25,883 nt of DNA from positions 1 through 25,883 of the forward strand of contig DHHD01000038.1 of assembly GCA_002403105.1 (NCBI GenBank). The letters run 5' to 3'. Position 1 is the first letter of the stretch, and each line of letters starts with the position of its first letter. Of this stretch, positions 1-7,752 are shown piece after piece. Source of the stretch: Anaerolineaceae bacterium UBA4781 (GTDB lineage: Bacteria > Chloroflexota > Anaerolineae > Anaerolineales > Anaerolineaceae). The notes beneath the pieces are model-generated. The model was not told the DNA's origin, did no database searches, and saw only the letters and a list, made by a program, of their open reading frames with translations. The position numbers and the translations under genes were made by a program.

Positions 1-9
1 GAATTATAT

Positions 10-44
10 AAAAGAAAAGAGAGGAGAAACTCTTTCTCCTCTCT
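10..44 (-). terminator. Rho-independent terminator of the PTS operon
   Basis: A perfect 12-bp stem (18-29 pairs with 33-44) closes on a 3-nt loop. Read on the minus strand it is followed by a T-rich run (TTTTCTTTTAT). It lies 15 bp past the IIC stop codon and ends the deoR-agaS-PTS transcript. Confidence 0.88.
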
Positions 45-58
45 ATCTTGTACCAATA

Positions 59-1375
59 TTATAAGCCGAATAATTTGGCGATACCCCAAATAGCAATACC
101 GGGAACAATCGCGTCGGGGACGGTGAATCCCAAACTTAGTGCACCCAGACCAGATAGATCGCCAAATACCTGGAATTTATAAGCAAAACTGATCAATAAC
201 CAACCCACAAAGCCCCACAGAAAGCCACCCAACCAGGCGCCTTTGCGACCACCGGTGGCGTTTCCAAAAATAGCACCAGATCCGCTGGCGAAGAAAGCTG
301 CGATCATGCTGGGTAGTGGTACCGGCCAGCCGATCAATGCCAATACGACCATGCCAACCACCTGTCCGATGGTGCCAGAGATCAAACCGAAGATGAGGGC
401 ATTGGGAGCATAGGGGTAAATTACCGGGCAATCCAATGCAGGTATTGCACCGGGGATAAGTTTTTCTGCAATGCCTTTAAAGGCAGGGGTGATCTCAGCG
501 ATCAACATGCGGACTCCTTGCAGCAGGACCAGGACACCGGCGGTGAAATTCAACGCGATTAAAAGGGTGTATACGATCCAATTTTGTCCATTGCTGATCT
601 GTTCTTCAAATCCGGCAACACCGATCTGCCCAATGGCAAGACCTGCACCGATGAACGCAACCAGGAGCATGACGATAGAAATGGATACGGACATATCACG
701 CAGGAAGTTGAAAGATTCCTTGATCTTCACATTCTCTGTAGAATCTTCTGGTTTTCCAGCCAATTTTCCAGCCCATGCACCGAGCATGTTTAATAAAGTC
801 TGTCCATGACCAAAGGCGATTTCATTGCTGCCTGTGATCTTGCGCATAATGGGTTGAGCCAAAGCCGGCGCAAGGGTCATATAGAAACCATCTACGACGG
901 ATGCCAGTGCAACGACTGCCCAAGTGGGAAGTCCGAAAGAGTGGAACAGGATCGCGAATGCACCTGCATGCACCCAGATCATGTGACCGGTTAGATAAAT
1001 ATAGTGATGTTTTGAGAATTTAGAAACCAGAATATGCACTACATATCCAAAGAGCATTGTCCATGCGATCTCGGCGCCAATGTTGGCGAGATTTGCGTTC
1101 TGTACTGCCCCAACCACCGCTTCATCGTAGGTGACGAACGTTTCAAAACCACCTGCCGGAAGGCCTTTTTCAAAGAAAACCTGGATCGGCGAAAGAGCGG
1201 AGATCAAAGCACTGATTCCAACACCGATGATCAATTGCCCGAGGGTTGTCTTAAGTGTTCCTTTAAACACATCACCAGCAGATTTTTTCTGCAAGATGAG
1301 ACCAATCATCGCAATGAAACCCAGAACGATCGCAGGTAAAGTGATCAAAGAGAGTATTGTATTAAATACAGCCAT
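59..1375 (-). CDS. PTS ascorbate-type (UlaA/SgaT) EIIC permease
   Basis: This is an integral membrane sugar permease of the phosphotransferase system, moving substrate inward as the partner IIB subunit phosphorylates it. The 438-aa hydrophobic protein has many predicted membrane segments. It shows the signatures of the UlaA/SgaT family: KGTLKTTLG near residue 38, TGHMIW near 129, FGHGQTL near 188, and the conserved stretch GVRMLIAE...LIPGAIPALDC at about 286-315. The start is supported by AGGAGG at 1381-1386, five bases upstream. It is the last gene of the minus-strand operon, 78 bp after the IIB gene. The ascorbate family includes members for other substrates. The isomerase and aldolase genes alongside suggest a hexose, hexitol or amino sugar rather than ascorbate, so I give no gene symbol. 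Family call is firm, substrate unknown. Confidence 0.88.
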   Translation of the reverse strand: MAVFNTILSLITLPAIVLGFIAMIGLILQKKSAGDVFKGTLKTTLGQLIIGVGISALISALSPIQVFFEKGLPAGGFETFVTYDEAVVGAVQNANLANIGAEIAWTMLFGYVVHILVSKFSKHHYIYLTGHMIWVHAGAFAILFHSFGLPTWAVVALASVVDGFYMTLAPALAQPIMRKITGSNEIAFGHGQTLLNMLGAWAGKLAGKPEDSTENVKIKESFNFLRDMSVSISIVMLLVAFIGAGLAIGQIGVAGFEEQISNGQNWIVYTLLIALNFTAGVLVLLQGVRMLIAEITPAFKGIAEKLIPGAIPALDCPVIYPYAPNALIFGLISGTIGQVVGMVVLALIGWPVPLPSMIAAFFASGSGAIFGNATGGRKGAWLGGFLWGFVGWLLISFAYKFQVFGDLSGLGALSLGFTVPDAIVPGIAIWGIAKLFGL

Positions 1376-1453
1376 TTTATCCTCCTAAATTTTTTTACAA
1401 TAGTGACAAACAACAAAATGATCCTAAAACCTCCTTTCTGAAAATAAAAAAGA

Positions 1454-1729
1454 TTATGAGAGCTCTCGAATTGCCTTGAGAATTTTTTCCTTTATTTCGG
1501 CTTTATCAACCAAATTTTTAATAAGCACAATTTTCGCCGGATAATCGCGCAAATGGGGCTCCATATCAATGGGTGCGACAACGATATCTGCTTTGTTCCC
1601 CTTGAATGTCCCTAGATCCCATGGACTGGTTTCGGCTTTGATTCCCTCTGCTTTCAAAATGTCATCAATAAACAACTTGAGCATCATACTTGTTCCAAAA
1701 CCCATTCCGCATAACGTTGCTATGATCAT
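1454..1729 (-). CDS. PTS EIIB subunit, lactose/cellobiose-IIB fold (SgaB/UlaB-like)
   Basis: This small cytoplasmic phosphocarrier passes phosphate from IIA to the sugar bound by IIC. The phosphocysteine loop is at the extreme N-terminus: LCGMGFGTS, with Cys8 as the phosphorylated residue, as in UlaB/GatB-type subunits. I chose the ATG at 1729, giving a 91-aa protein, because family members start directly with this strand and loop. The upstream ATG at 1762 would add 11 residues and overlap the end of the IIA gene. From 1729 the gap to the IIA stop is 7 bp, typical of translational coupling. The C-terminal part (KIVLIKNLVDKAEIKEKIL) also fits the fold. IIA, IIB and IIC are separate genes here, as in ula-type loci. 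Confidence 0.88.
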   Translation of the reverse strand: MIIATLCGMGFGTSMMLKLFIDDILKAEGIKAETSPWDLGTFKGNKADIVVAPIDMEPHLRDYPAKIVLIKNLVDKAEIKEKILKAIRELS

Positions 1730-1736
1730 TTTTTCT

Positions 1737-2198
1737 CTACTTTCTTGTTGTAATATATTCAAAGATCTCTTTTTGCAGGGTTAGTGAATTTTCAAAACTG
1801 CGTGCTGTTTGGAGGAATTTTTCTTCCGATAAAAAGCCAGCCAACTCTGCAAGAGCTTCAATGTGCCCTTTTTTATCTTTAGCACCTAATGTAAATACCA
1901 GATCCACTGGATCATTGGTGGAATGGCCAAAGTTCACAGGGTCTTGCAGGGTTTGCAAGGAAAGACAAGCTCGCTTTACTCCATCTTCCGGGCGTGCATG
2001 CAGGAGTGCAATGCCAGGGGCGATCACACAATACGGTCCTAACTCATCCAGCACTTTTTTCATGGCTTGAATGTAGCGTGGTTCAATCGCATCCGCTTCC
2101 ATAAGCAATTCACCCGCTTTTTGGATGATCTCATCCCTTGTGTGGAGCGGTAATTTTGCCCTGATCGTGTTTTTAATCAATAAATCTTCTAGATGCAT
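1737..2198 (-). CDS. PTS EIIA subunit, mannitol/fructose type (EIIA-2)
   Basis: This cytoplasmic phosphocarrier accepts phosphate from HPr and passes it to IIB. The 153-aa length is normal for a free-standing EIIA-2 domain. The active-site His is His67 in PGIALLHARP, which matches the family pattern of a histidine after the APGIAxPH/LLH strand. The central VFTLGAKDKKGHIEALAELAGFL segment is also typical. A short SD (AAAGGGA) lies just before the ATG, and the gene starts 14 bp after the SIS-isomerase stop. It is encoded between the isomerase and IIB in one transcript. The family call is firm, and it should serve the IIB and IIC encoded beside it. Confidence 0.9.
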   Translation of the reverse strand: MHLEDLLIKNTIRAKLPLHTRDEIIQKAGELLMEADAIEPRYIQAMKKVLDELGPYCVIAPGIALLHARPEDGVKRACLSLQTLQDPVNFGHSTNDPVDLVFTLGAKDKKGHIEALAELAGFLSEEKFLQTARSFENSLTLQKEIFEYITTRK

Positions 2199-2212
2199 TT
2201 TTCCCTTTTGGC

Positions 2213-3250
2213 CTACAGCTCAACAACTGCAGTAAGATTTTCCGGTTTATCCGGATTTAATCCTTTTGCCATGCTCCTCTCGTATGCAAGTAATTGAATG
2301 AGAGGGAGATAGAAAGGATAGGACCATGTGGGAGATACTTTTTCACCGACATCAAAGAGGTAATCTATACTTTGTGGTTTTCCAGAAACTTTTCCAACTG
2401 CCAGCGTCCGTCCTCCCAATTTTTGCATATCGTTGAAGACCGGGAGTTCATAAGAATAGGTCGCTTGATTCGTAAACCCGATGATCAGGGATTGGTGGTT
2501 GACCATAGACATTGGACCGTGCCTGAATTCAAGAAAATGGAAAGCTTCTGAATAACTCAAAGACATTTCTTTCATCTTCAGCATGACTTCTTGAGCAAGG
2601 CCAAAAAGAGGGCCATTGCCAAGGAAAAAGAATCGTTCGATGTCGAGATCACGCCCGATCTCACGTGCAGCAGCTTGATAATTCGAAAGGAAAGTTTGCG
2701 CGGAAAAATGAACCGTAGTGATCAGACTATCAGGAATATTTTTCTCGCTCAAGAAGATAATAGGCCACATCATGTTGCTGAAGGAGCGTGTTTGTGCAAT
2801 ACTCTGTTCCATCCCAGCCGTGGTGGTGATGGAAAGCGGAGCCATCTTCGCTAAAGAACTATCTTTATAGCAGGTGATTGCAAGCGCATCTTTTTTTTGT
2901 TTTTTCAAAAATTGATCCAATGCTTGCAGTGTTTCAGTTGTTTGCCCGGAACGGGAAATGGCAATGAATAAGATTTTCTTGAATGGTTTTAACCACACAT
3001 CCCCGGAATACCATAGTTCTGAACTAGGGAGGGCAATAGCCGGAACTCCAGTGCTGCAATGAAGAAAACGAGCTGCCCAAATCGAAAGATAATATGTCGA
3101 TCCACAACCGGTAATAACAATCTGGTCATAATCCTGCAGGTTTGGCAGTCTACTTACCCAATCGGATTTTAAATACTGTAACGTCTCTTTCCAGGTCTCT
3201 GGTTGTGAGAGAATTTCTGCTTCTGTATATATACCTCTATTATCTGACAT
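2213..3250 (-). CDS. Double-SIS-domain sugar-phosphate isomerase/deaminase, AgaS-like
   Basis: This is a cytoplasmic enzyme of the GlmS-isomerase superfamily without the glutaminase domain. SIS domain 1 has ITGCGSTYYLS at about 45-55 and the phosphosugar-binding ISRSGQTTET at about 97-106. SIS domain 2 has FLGNGPLFGLAQE and the family-typical FRHGPMS near 243-249. At 345 aa it is slightly shorter than AgaS of Escherichia coli, whose N-terminus (TEEEIRxQPxxW) resembles TEAEILSQPETW here. AgaS acts on galactosamine-6-phosphate to give tagatose-6-phosphate; related proteins deglycate fructosamines or act on other amino sugars. The aldolase and GatZ genes diverging nearby favour an amino sugar to tagatose role, but this is inference. 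An SD-like AAGGAG sits about 13 nt upstream, rather far, so the start is less certain than the family. Confidence 0.8.
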   Translation of the reverse strand: MSDNRGIYTEAEILSQPETWKETLQYLKSDWVSRLPNLQDYDQIVITGCGSTYYLSIWAARFLHCSTGVPAIALPSSELWYSGDVWLKPFKKILFIAISRSGQTTETLQALDQFLKKQKKDALAITCYKDSSLAKMAPLSITTTAGMEQSIAQTRSFSNMMWPIIFLSEKNIPDSLITTVHFSAQTFLSNYQAAAREIGRDLDIERFFFLGNGPLFGLAQEVMLKMKEMSLSYSEAFHFLEFRHGPMSMVNHQSLIIGFTNQATYSYELPVFNDMQKLGGRTLAVGKVSGKPQSIDYLFDVGEKVSPTWSYPFYLPLIQLLAYERSMAKGLNPDKPENLTAVVEL

Positions 3251-3273
3251 GGACGTTCTGTTTCTCCTTATTT

Positions 3274-4041
3274 CTAAACTTGTAGAACCTCTACCCCTTG
3301 TTCACGAATTGCACGAACCAAATCGTCCTGCGCATCTGTGGTTGTAATAATGGTTTTTGCCGCTGTGATCGGTGCAGTCCGGCTGGTTGAAACGTAACCG
3401 ATCTTGGTATGGTCAGCCACAATAATGACATTGTCGCTGATGCCAAGGATCTTGCGATCGGTCATTAATTCCTGCGGATCTTCACTGGTAAGCCCGAAGC
3501 GCGGATGAATTCCTCGCATGCCCACGATCACCTTTTCCACTCGCAGATCTTCAATAACTCTCTCGGCGAAATGACCGATCATGGATTGTTCCTCTCGACG
3601 TAAAAAACCGCCAATTCCGATGATGGGCATTTTTCCATTGATGCTTAGTTCGTTAATAATGGTGATCGCATTGCTTAGCACCGTAATGTCATCTCTTTCG
3701 TGCAGCTCTTTCGCTACATATAATGTCGTGGTACCTGACCCCAAAAAGATGACTTCTTTTTCCCCGATCAAGGCTGCAACAGATCTGGCAATGCGTATCT
3801 TCTCTTCTTTTAAAAGTTCCATGCGTTTGATGGTGGGGGGTTCACTGTAATTGGGAGATTTGGAAGGCAAAACTGCCCCGCCATGCGTTCTCTTTAGTTG
3901 ACTGTTTTTTTCTATCTCAAAAAGATCTCTCCGGATGGTCATTCTTGATACATTGAAACGTTCAGCGAGTTCGCTAACAGCCACGCTGCCGTTCCGATCC
4001 AGTTCATGAATGATCATTTGTTGTCTCTCTTCTTTTAACAT
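3274..4041 (-). CDS. DeoR-family transcriptional repressor of the sugar-phosphate locus
   Basis: This is a DNA-binding regulator sensing a sugar phosphate. Residues 1-57 form the DeoR winged helix-turn-helix (MLKEERQQMI at the start, then FNVSRMTIRRDL, then KRTHGGAV). The DeoRC domain follows, with the phosphosugar-binding loop FLGSGTTTLYVA near 95-106. The 255-aa length is standard. AAAGGAG stands 4-5 bases before the ATG. It is the first gene of the minus-strand operon, 23 bp ahead of the AgaS-like gene, and faces the aldolase gene across 187 bp. It probably represses both directions until an intermediate such as a tagatose or hexosamine phosphate accumulates. Family assignment is firm; effector unknown. 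Confidence 0.92.
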   Translation of the reverse strand: MLKEERQQMIIHELDRNGSVAVSELAERFNVSRMTIRRDLFEIEKNSQLKRTHGGAVLPSKSPNYSEPPTIKRMELLKEEKIRIARSVAALIGEKEVIFLGSGTTTLYVAKELHERDDITVLSNAITIINELSINGKMPIIGIGGFLRREEQSMIGHFAERVIEDLRVEKVIVGMRGIHPRFGLTSEDPQELMTDRKILGISDNVIIVADHTKIGYVSTSRTAPITAAKTIITTTDAQDDLVRAIREQGVEVLQV

Positions 4042-4228
4042 AATGCTCCTTTCATCATATGTTACTTAGTGTTAGTAAGTCAAATAATAGCACAGATAAG
4101 CACATTAAAAATGTTCTAATATGAGCATAATGGGATAAAACAGGACTAATAATTAGAAATAGTGCCAATCAAACAAAAGCGAACAGTAAATAAACCATTC
4201 TGCATGATATGATTTTTAGTGAAAAAGA
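4042..4228. promoter_or_regulatory. Divergent control region between deoR-type gene and aldolase gene
   Basis: This 187-bp AT-rich gap must carry promoters for both operons. Candidate operator dyads are ttact-N7-agtaa at 4062-4078 and acatt-AAA-aatgt at 4102-4114. On the plus strand TATGAT at 4208-4213 is a possible -10. A perfect TATAAT at 4235-4240 lies just inside the aldolase reading frame. No convincing -35 hexamer is seen for either. Operator identity is inferred from position only. Confidence 0.45.
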
Positions 4229-5215
4229 ATGGAATATAATGTGATGTTCACACGATCAATAGGAAAAATCAGAGGATTGCAACAATGTGCCACACCCAAT
4301 GGGAAATTTGCTATCCTGGCGCTGGATCACCGCAATAATTTACGTAATCTATTACACATCCAAGACCAAGATCCTAATACAGATGAGAGGATGGCTGCTT
4401 TTAAACAGGATGTGGTGAAAGCACTAGCGAATAGCTGCAGCGCGTTTTTATTGGATCCCCTGTATGGGGCGGCACAAAATATTGTTTCTCAAACGCTACC
4501 TGGCAATTGTGGGTTGCTGGTAGCACTCGAAGAGACAGGATACACAGGTGACCCATCGGCTCGAGAAAGCCAGATATTACCCAATTGGAGTGCTGCCAAG
4601 ATCAAACGAATGGGCGGCAGTGCTGTAAAACTACTGGTTTATTATCACCCGGAATCTCCCACGCACACTCACATTGAAGATCTGGTCAGCAAGGCGGCAG
4701 ATGATTGTCAAAAAGCAGATATTCCCTTCTTTCTAGAAGTCCTTTCTTATTCGCTTGACCCACTTCAGAAGAAATTGGAGGGGAATGAACGGATGGAAGT
4801 GATCCTCAAATCTGCCGAAAAACTTACTCTGCTTGGAGCAGATGTATTGAAAGCTGAATTTCCATTGGATATCAATACCGAAAGGGATTTTGATAGTTGG
4901 GAAACAGCCTGCAAAGAACTGACCCGTAAGAGCACGATCCCCTGGATATTGCTTTCAGCTTCTGTTAATTTCGAGGTCTTTTTGCAGCAAGTCAAAGCAG
5001 CCTGTATGGCAGGGGCTGCAGGTGTGGCAGCCGGCCGTGCAGTTTGGAAAGAGGCTACCGATCTGAATGGGCAGGACCGCATCAATTTTTTACAGAATGT
5101 TGCGTGCAAAAGGATGCAGATGCTTTCAGAGTTGGTGGATGACCTGGCTGCTCCCTGGTTTGCCAGCCTTGAACCAGCGCGAATCGAAATTGATTGGTTT
5201 AGAACATATTCTTAG
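4229..5215 (+). CDS. Class I aldolase of the LacD (tagatose-1,6-bisphosphate aldolase) family
   Basis: This is a predicted Schiff-base TIM-barrel aldolase that would cleave tagatose-1,6-bisphosphate or a related ketose phosphate to two trioses. The 328-aa length fits LacD. Visible family features are LALDHRNNLRN at about 30-40, LLDPLYG near 74-80, the lysine motif AVKLLVYYHP (Lys134), and DVLKAEFP with Lys208, the position equivalent to the Schiff-base lysine of LacD. The related sulfofructose-phosphate aldolases (YihT/SqiA) share this fold, so substrate is not certain. ATG at 4229 and ATG at 4244 (protein starting MFTRS) are both possible; neither has a good SD. GatZ follows 15 bp downstream. 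No tagatose-6-phosphate kinase gene that would supply a bisphosphate is seen in the window. Confidence 0.78.
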   Translation: MEYNVMFTRSIGKIRGLQQCATPNGKFAILALDHRNNLRNLLHIQDQDPNTDERMAAFKQDVVKALANSCSAFLLDPLYGAAQNIVSQTLPGNCGLLVALEETGYTGDPSARESQILPNWSAAKIKRMGGSAVKLLVYYHPESPTHTHIEDLVSKAADDCQKADIPFFLEVLSYSLDPLQKKLEGNERMEVILKSAEKLTLLGADVLKAEFPLDINTERDFDSWETACKELTRKSTIPWILLSASVNFEVFLQQVKAACMAGAAGVAAGRAVWKEATDLNGQDRINFLQNVACKRMQMLSELVDDLAAPWFASLEPARIEIDWFRTYS

Positions 5216-5230
5216 CATTAATGAGTTCCC

Positions 5231-6544
5231 ATGAACATTAAAAATCCTTTTTCCTCCAGTGATCCACTTTGTGAAACTATCCAAACCCATAAACAGGGTA
5301 GGCCAGTTGGGGTTTATTCCATTTGTACTGCGAACCTCAATGTTCTTCAGGCAGCCATGCGTTCTCACCGGAAGAATGAAAATCTTCTTTTGATCGAATC
5401 AACCTGCAATCAGGTGAATCAAGAAGGTGGTTACAGCGGCATGACCCCCGCCCAATTCGCTGTTTATTTACAGGTGATTGCCGGGGATATGAATTTTCCT
5501 GCGGAGCGTATTGTTTTAGGGGGAGATCATCTGGGGCCTAATCCATGGAAAAATGAAAAAGCATCCATTGCCATGGAAAAAGCAGAAAAACTGGTAGCAG
5601 ATTTTGTGACAGCCGGATATGCCAAGATCCATCTTGACACATCCATGCCCTGTGATGATGAAACGACCTTATCCGCAGAAACGATCGCGGAACGCTCTGC
5701 CCAGCTCTGTTTGCAGGCGGAAAAGACAGCCCATGAGTGTGGGTTGCTGCGTATGCCAGTGTATGTGATCGGTACGGAAGTTCCAACCCCTGGAGGGATG
5801 ACGGTTGACCAATTGGACGAGAGGTCGATCACAAAGGTCGAGTTCGCTGAACAAACCCTGCAGATCTACCGCCAGGTCTTCAGTCGATACAAGCTTGATG
5901 AGGCTTTCCAGCGCATTATTGCAATGGTAATTTCTCCAGGAGTGGAATTCAACGACAAAGAGATCTTTCCATACGATCACGCAAAAACTGAACCTTTAAG
6001 CAAATTTATTGATGCCGTGCCTGGAATGGTGTATGAAGCGCATTCGACCGATTATCAAACTCCACAAGCGCTTAAGCAAATGGTTGAGGATCATTTTGCC
6101 ATCCTTAAAGTCGGTCCGGCTTTGACCTTCGCCTTTCGCGAAACGGTCTTCCAATTAGCGTCAATCGAAAACGAAATTATTTTCCCTGAAGACAACCGTT
6201 CGCATATTATGGATGTGCTGTTGACCACCATGCAGCAGCAACCCTCGCATTGGAAATCCTATTATTCAGGAACAGATGAAGAAATTCAATTAGGTTTGAA
6301 ATTTGGTTTTAGCGATCGCGCTCGATATTATTGGGGATACCCGGCAGTTCATACCGCATACTTAAAAATGATGTTTAACTTAAGTAAAAAGTACATACCT
6401 CTTTCATTAATAAGCCAGTATTTTCCTCAATTGTTTCCTCTGGTGAAGAATCATTATCTTGACCCTCTTCCCATTTCTCTTATTTTTGCCAGCATTGAAC
6501 AGGTCCTGCTGCAATATCAAAAAGCCTGTGGTTTGATCGGATAA
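5231..6544 (+). CDS. GatZ/KbaZ-family protein (tagatose-bisphosphate aldolase accessory subunit or ketohexose-6-phosphate 4-epimerase)
   Basis: This 437-aa cytoplasmic protein shows the family signatures clearly: PVGVYSICTAN near 26-36, ESTCNQVNQEGGYSGM at about 56-71, VLGGDHLGPNPW at about 95-106, KIHLDTSMPC, and VIGTEVPTPGG. In enterobacteria GatZ/KbaZ supports the class II aldolase GatY/KbaY. No GatY is encoded here; a class I LacD-like aldolase sits upstream instead. Thermophile proteins annotated as GatZ have been described as converting fructose-6-phosphate and tagatose-6-phosphate by 4-epimerisation, and that activity would suit this locus better. The choice between the two roles is inference. 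SD is weak and the gene probably relies on coupling to the aldolase gene. It ends 5 bp from the convergent pentapeptide-repeat gene with no terminator between them. Confidence 0.85.
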   Translation: MNIKNPFSSSDPLCETIQTHKQGRPVGVYSICTANLNVLQAAMRSHRKNENLLLIESTCNQVNQEGGYSGMTPAQFAVYLQVIAGDMNFPAERIVLGGDHLGPNPWKNEKASIAMEKAEKLVADFVTAGYAKIHLDTSMPCDDETTLSAETIAERSAQLCLQAEKTAHECGLLRMPVYVIGTEVPTPGGMTVDQLDERSITKVEFAEQTLQIYRQVFSRYKLDEAFQRIIAMVISPGVEFNDKEIFPYDHAKTEPLSKFIDAVPGMVYEAHSTDYQTPQALKQMVEDHFAILKVGPALTFAFRETVFQLASIENEIIFPEDNRSHIMDVLLTTMQQQPSHWKSYYSGTDEEIQLGLKFGFSDRARYYWGYPAVHTAYLKMMFNLSKKYIPLSLISQYFPQLFPLVKNHYLDPLPISLIFASIEQVLLQYQKACGLIG

Positions 6545-6549
6545 AGAGA

Positions 6550-7155
6550 TCATTCATCTTCGAGAATAATATCCAAACTATGTAGCAGCGCAACTGCTTC
6601 GGGTAAACTGAACTTTGTTCTTTTTAACGTGTTATCAGCCGCGTTGATGTTATAGTGTTGTGCATCGATAAAATCTGCATCTGTCAGATTGGTATGAAGA
6701 AAGCGTGCTTTTGAAAAATCAGAACGCTGGCAATTCACAGTGCTGAGATCGGCTTCTGCAAAATCAGCTTCTTGCAGCATACATTCTACGAAAGTACTGC
6801 CTTTCAAAAGGCAGCCAAAGAAATTTCCATAATTAAGGTTGCACTGATAAAAATAGAAAATTGGCTGCAATGATTTTATTCTCCATTCAAGGTTCGTCCA
6901 GTCTATGCCAACCAAACGCGTTTTACGAAAATTTGTGTTTTGAAAGCGGCAGTGGTCAAATTGAGCCAAACTCAAATCGCATTGTTCAAAGATACAATCA
7001 AAGAAATGGCAGTAGCGAATGATCGATTCTGCCATCTGACAGCCAGTAAATGTACAACTCTCAAACCGTCTGTTAGCAATGAGTATGCCGCTGAAATCCT
7101 TACCGCTTATTTTTTGCTCATGAAATTCTTCATCATCCGGGAATGGTTCTGCCAT
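6550..7155 (-). CDS. Qnr-like pentapeptide-repeat protein
   Basis: This 201-aa protein consists of A(D/N)LXX-type pentapeptide repeats that fold as a right-handed quadrilateral beta helix. Two repeat blocks are visible, about 27-88 (for example CTFTG, CIFEQ, CDLSL, CRFQN, TNFRK) and about 103-170 (CNLNY, ADFAE, ADLST, SDFSK, TNLTD, ADFID). They are separated by an irregular segment containing GIDWTNLEW. The tail, NTLKRTKFSLPEAVALLHSLDIIL, resembles the C-terminal capping helix of Qnr and related gyrase-protecting proteins, and the overall length (Qnr about 215 aa) also fits. There is no signal peptide, so it is cytoplasmic. A clear SD (AGGAGAG) precedes the ATG. Function as a DNA-mimic protecting topoisomerase is inference; it may equally have an unknown role. 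It runs in the same direction as msrBA, 51 bp beyond msrA. Confidence 0.85.
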   Translation of the reverse strand: MAEPFPDDEEFHEQKISGKDFSGILIANRRFESCTFTGCQMAESIIRYCHFFDCIFEQCDLSLAQFDHCRFQNTNFRKTRLVGIDWTNLEWRIKSLQPIFYFYQCNLNYGNFFGCLLKGSTFVECMLQEADFAEADLSTVNCQRSDFSKARFLHTNLTDADFIDAQHYNINAADNTLKRTKFSLPEAVALLHSLDIILEDE

Positions 7156-7206
7156 GCTGCTCTCCTATAAACTTTATTGTAATGGCAGTTCTTTCAAATA
7201 ACCTTG

Positions 7207-7752
7207 TTATGCTAATTTTTCTTTGAAGGCTTTCTTGAATTTCTCCAATTTGGGTGAAATCACAAATTGGCAATAGGGCTGCATTCTATTCTGGAAATAA
7301 TATTCTTTATGATACTCTTCTGCCGGGTAAAAATCTTTCAGCGGCATAATTTCTGTAACAATGGCAGACGGAAATGTTTTGCTCTCTTCCAATTCAGCAA
7401 GCATTTCATGCGCAGTCTGTTTCTGATTAAGATCAGAATAAAGAATGATAGAACGGTATTGGCTGCCCATGTCATTGCCCTGCCGGTTGGGGGTGGTGGG
7501 GTCATGCACCTGCCAGAATATTTCCAATAGGTCTGCATATGTGATGATGGTTGGATCAAAAACAATGCGTACCACTTCGGCATGACCGGTGATATCGGTG
7601 CAAACCTCCTGATAGGTTGGTTCGGGTTTGTTTCCACCAGCATAACCGGGAATAACAGATTCAACTCCCTTAAGCTGGCTGAAAATCGCTTCAGCACACC
7701 AGAAGCAGCCGCTACCGAATGTGGCTGTTTGAACGTTGTTTTTACTTTTCAT
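7207..7752 (-). CDS. msrA: Peptide methionine-(S)-S-oxide reductase MsrA
   Basis: MsrA reduces the S epimer of methionine sulfoxide in proteins and free methionine, using thioredoxin. The catalytic motif GCFWCAE lies at residues 15-21, with Cys16 as nucleophile. Further family features are GYAGG near 37-41, CTDITGHAEVVR near 51-62 and FWQVHDPTTPNRQGND near 79-94. The 181-aa protein has no signal peptide and is cytoplasmic. Its ATG lies 11 nt inside the 3' end of msrB, so the two are translationally coupled. Start is fixed by the overlap and by the short lead into the catalytic strand. Confidence 0.97.
   Translation of the reverse strand: MKSKNNVQTATFGSGCFWCAEAIFSQLKGVESVIPGYAGGNKPEPTYQEVCTDITGHAEVVRIVFDPTIITYADLLEIFWQVHDPTTPNRQGNDMGSQYRSIILYSDLNQKQTAHEMLAELEESKTFPSAIVTEIMPLKDFYPAEEYHKEYYFQNRMQPYCQFVISPKLEKFKKAFKEKLA

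Noticed and set aside
471..1388. Several plus-strand reading frames opposite the IIC gene
   Set aside because: They are antisense shadows of a clear membrane permease and carry no SD or recognisable domains.
1387..1437. A second SD-like AAAGGAGG (1430-1437) between IIB and IIC, suggesting a hidden small gene
   Set aside because: No ATG or GTG follows at a usable distance; only TTG codons with long spacing, and the frame gives a short peptide without features.
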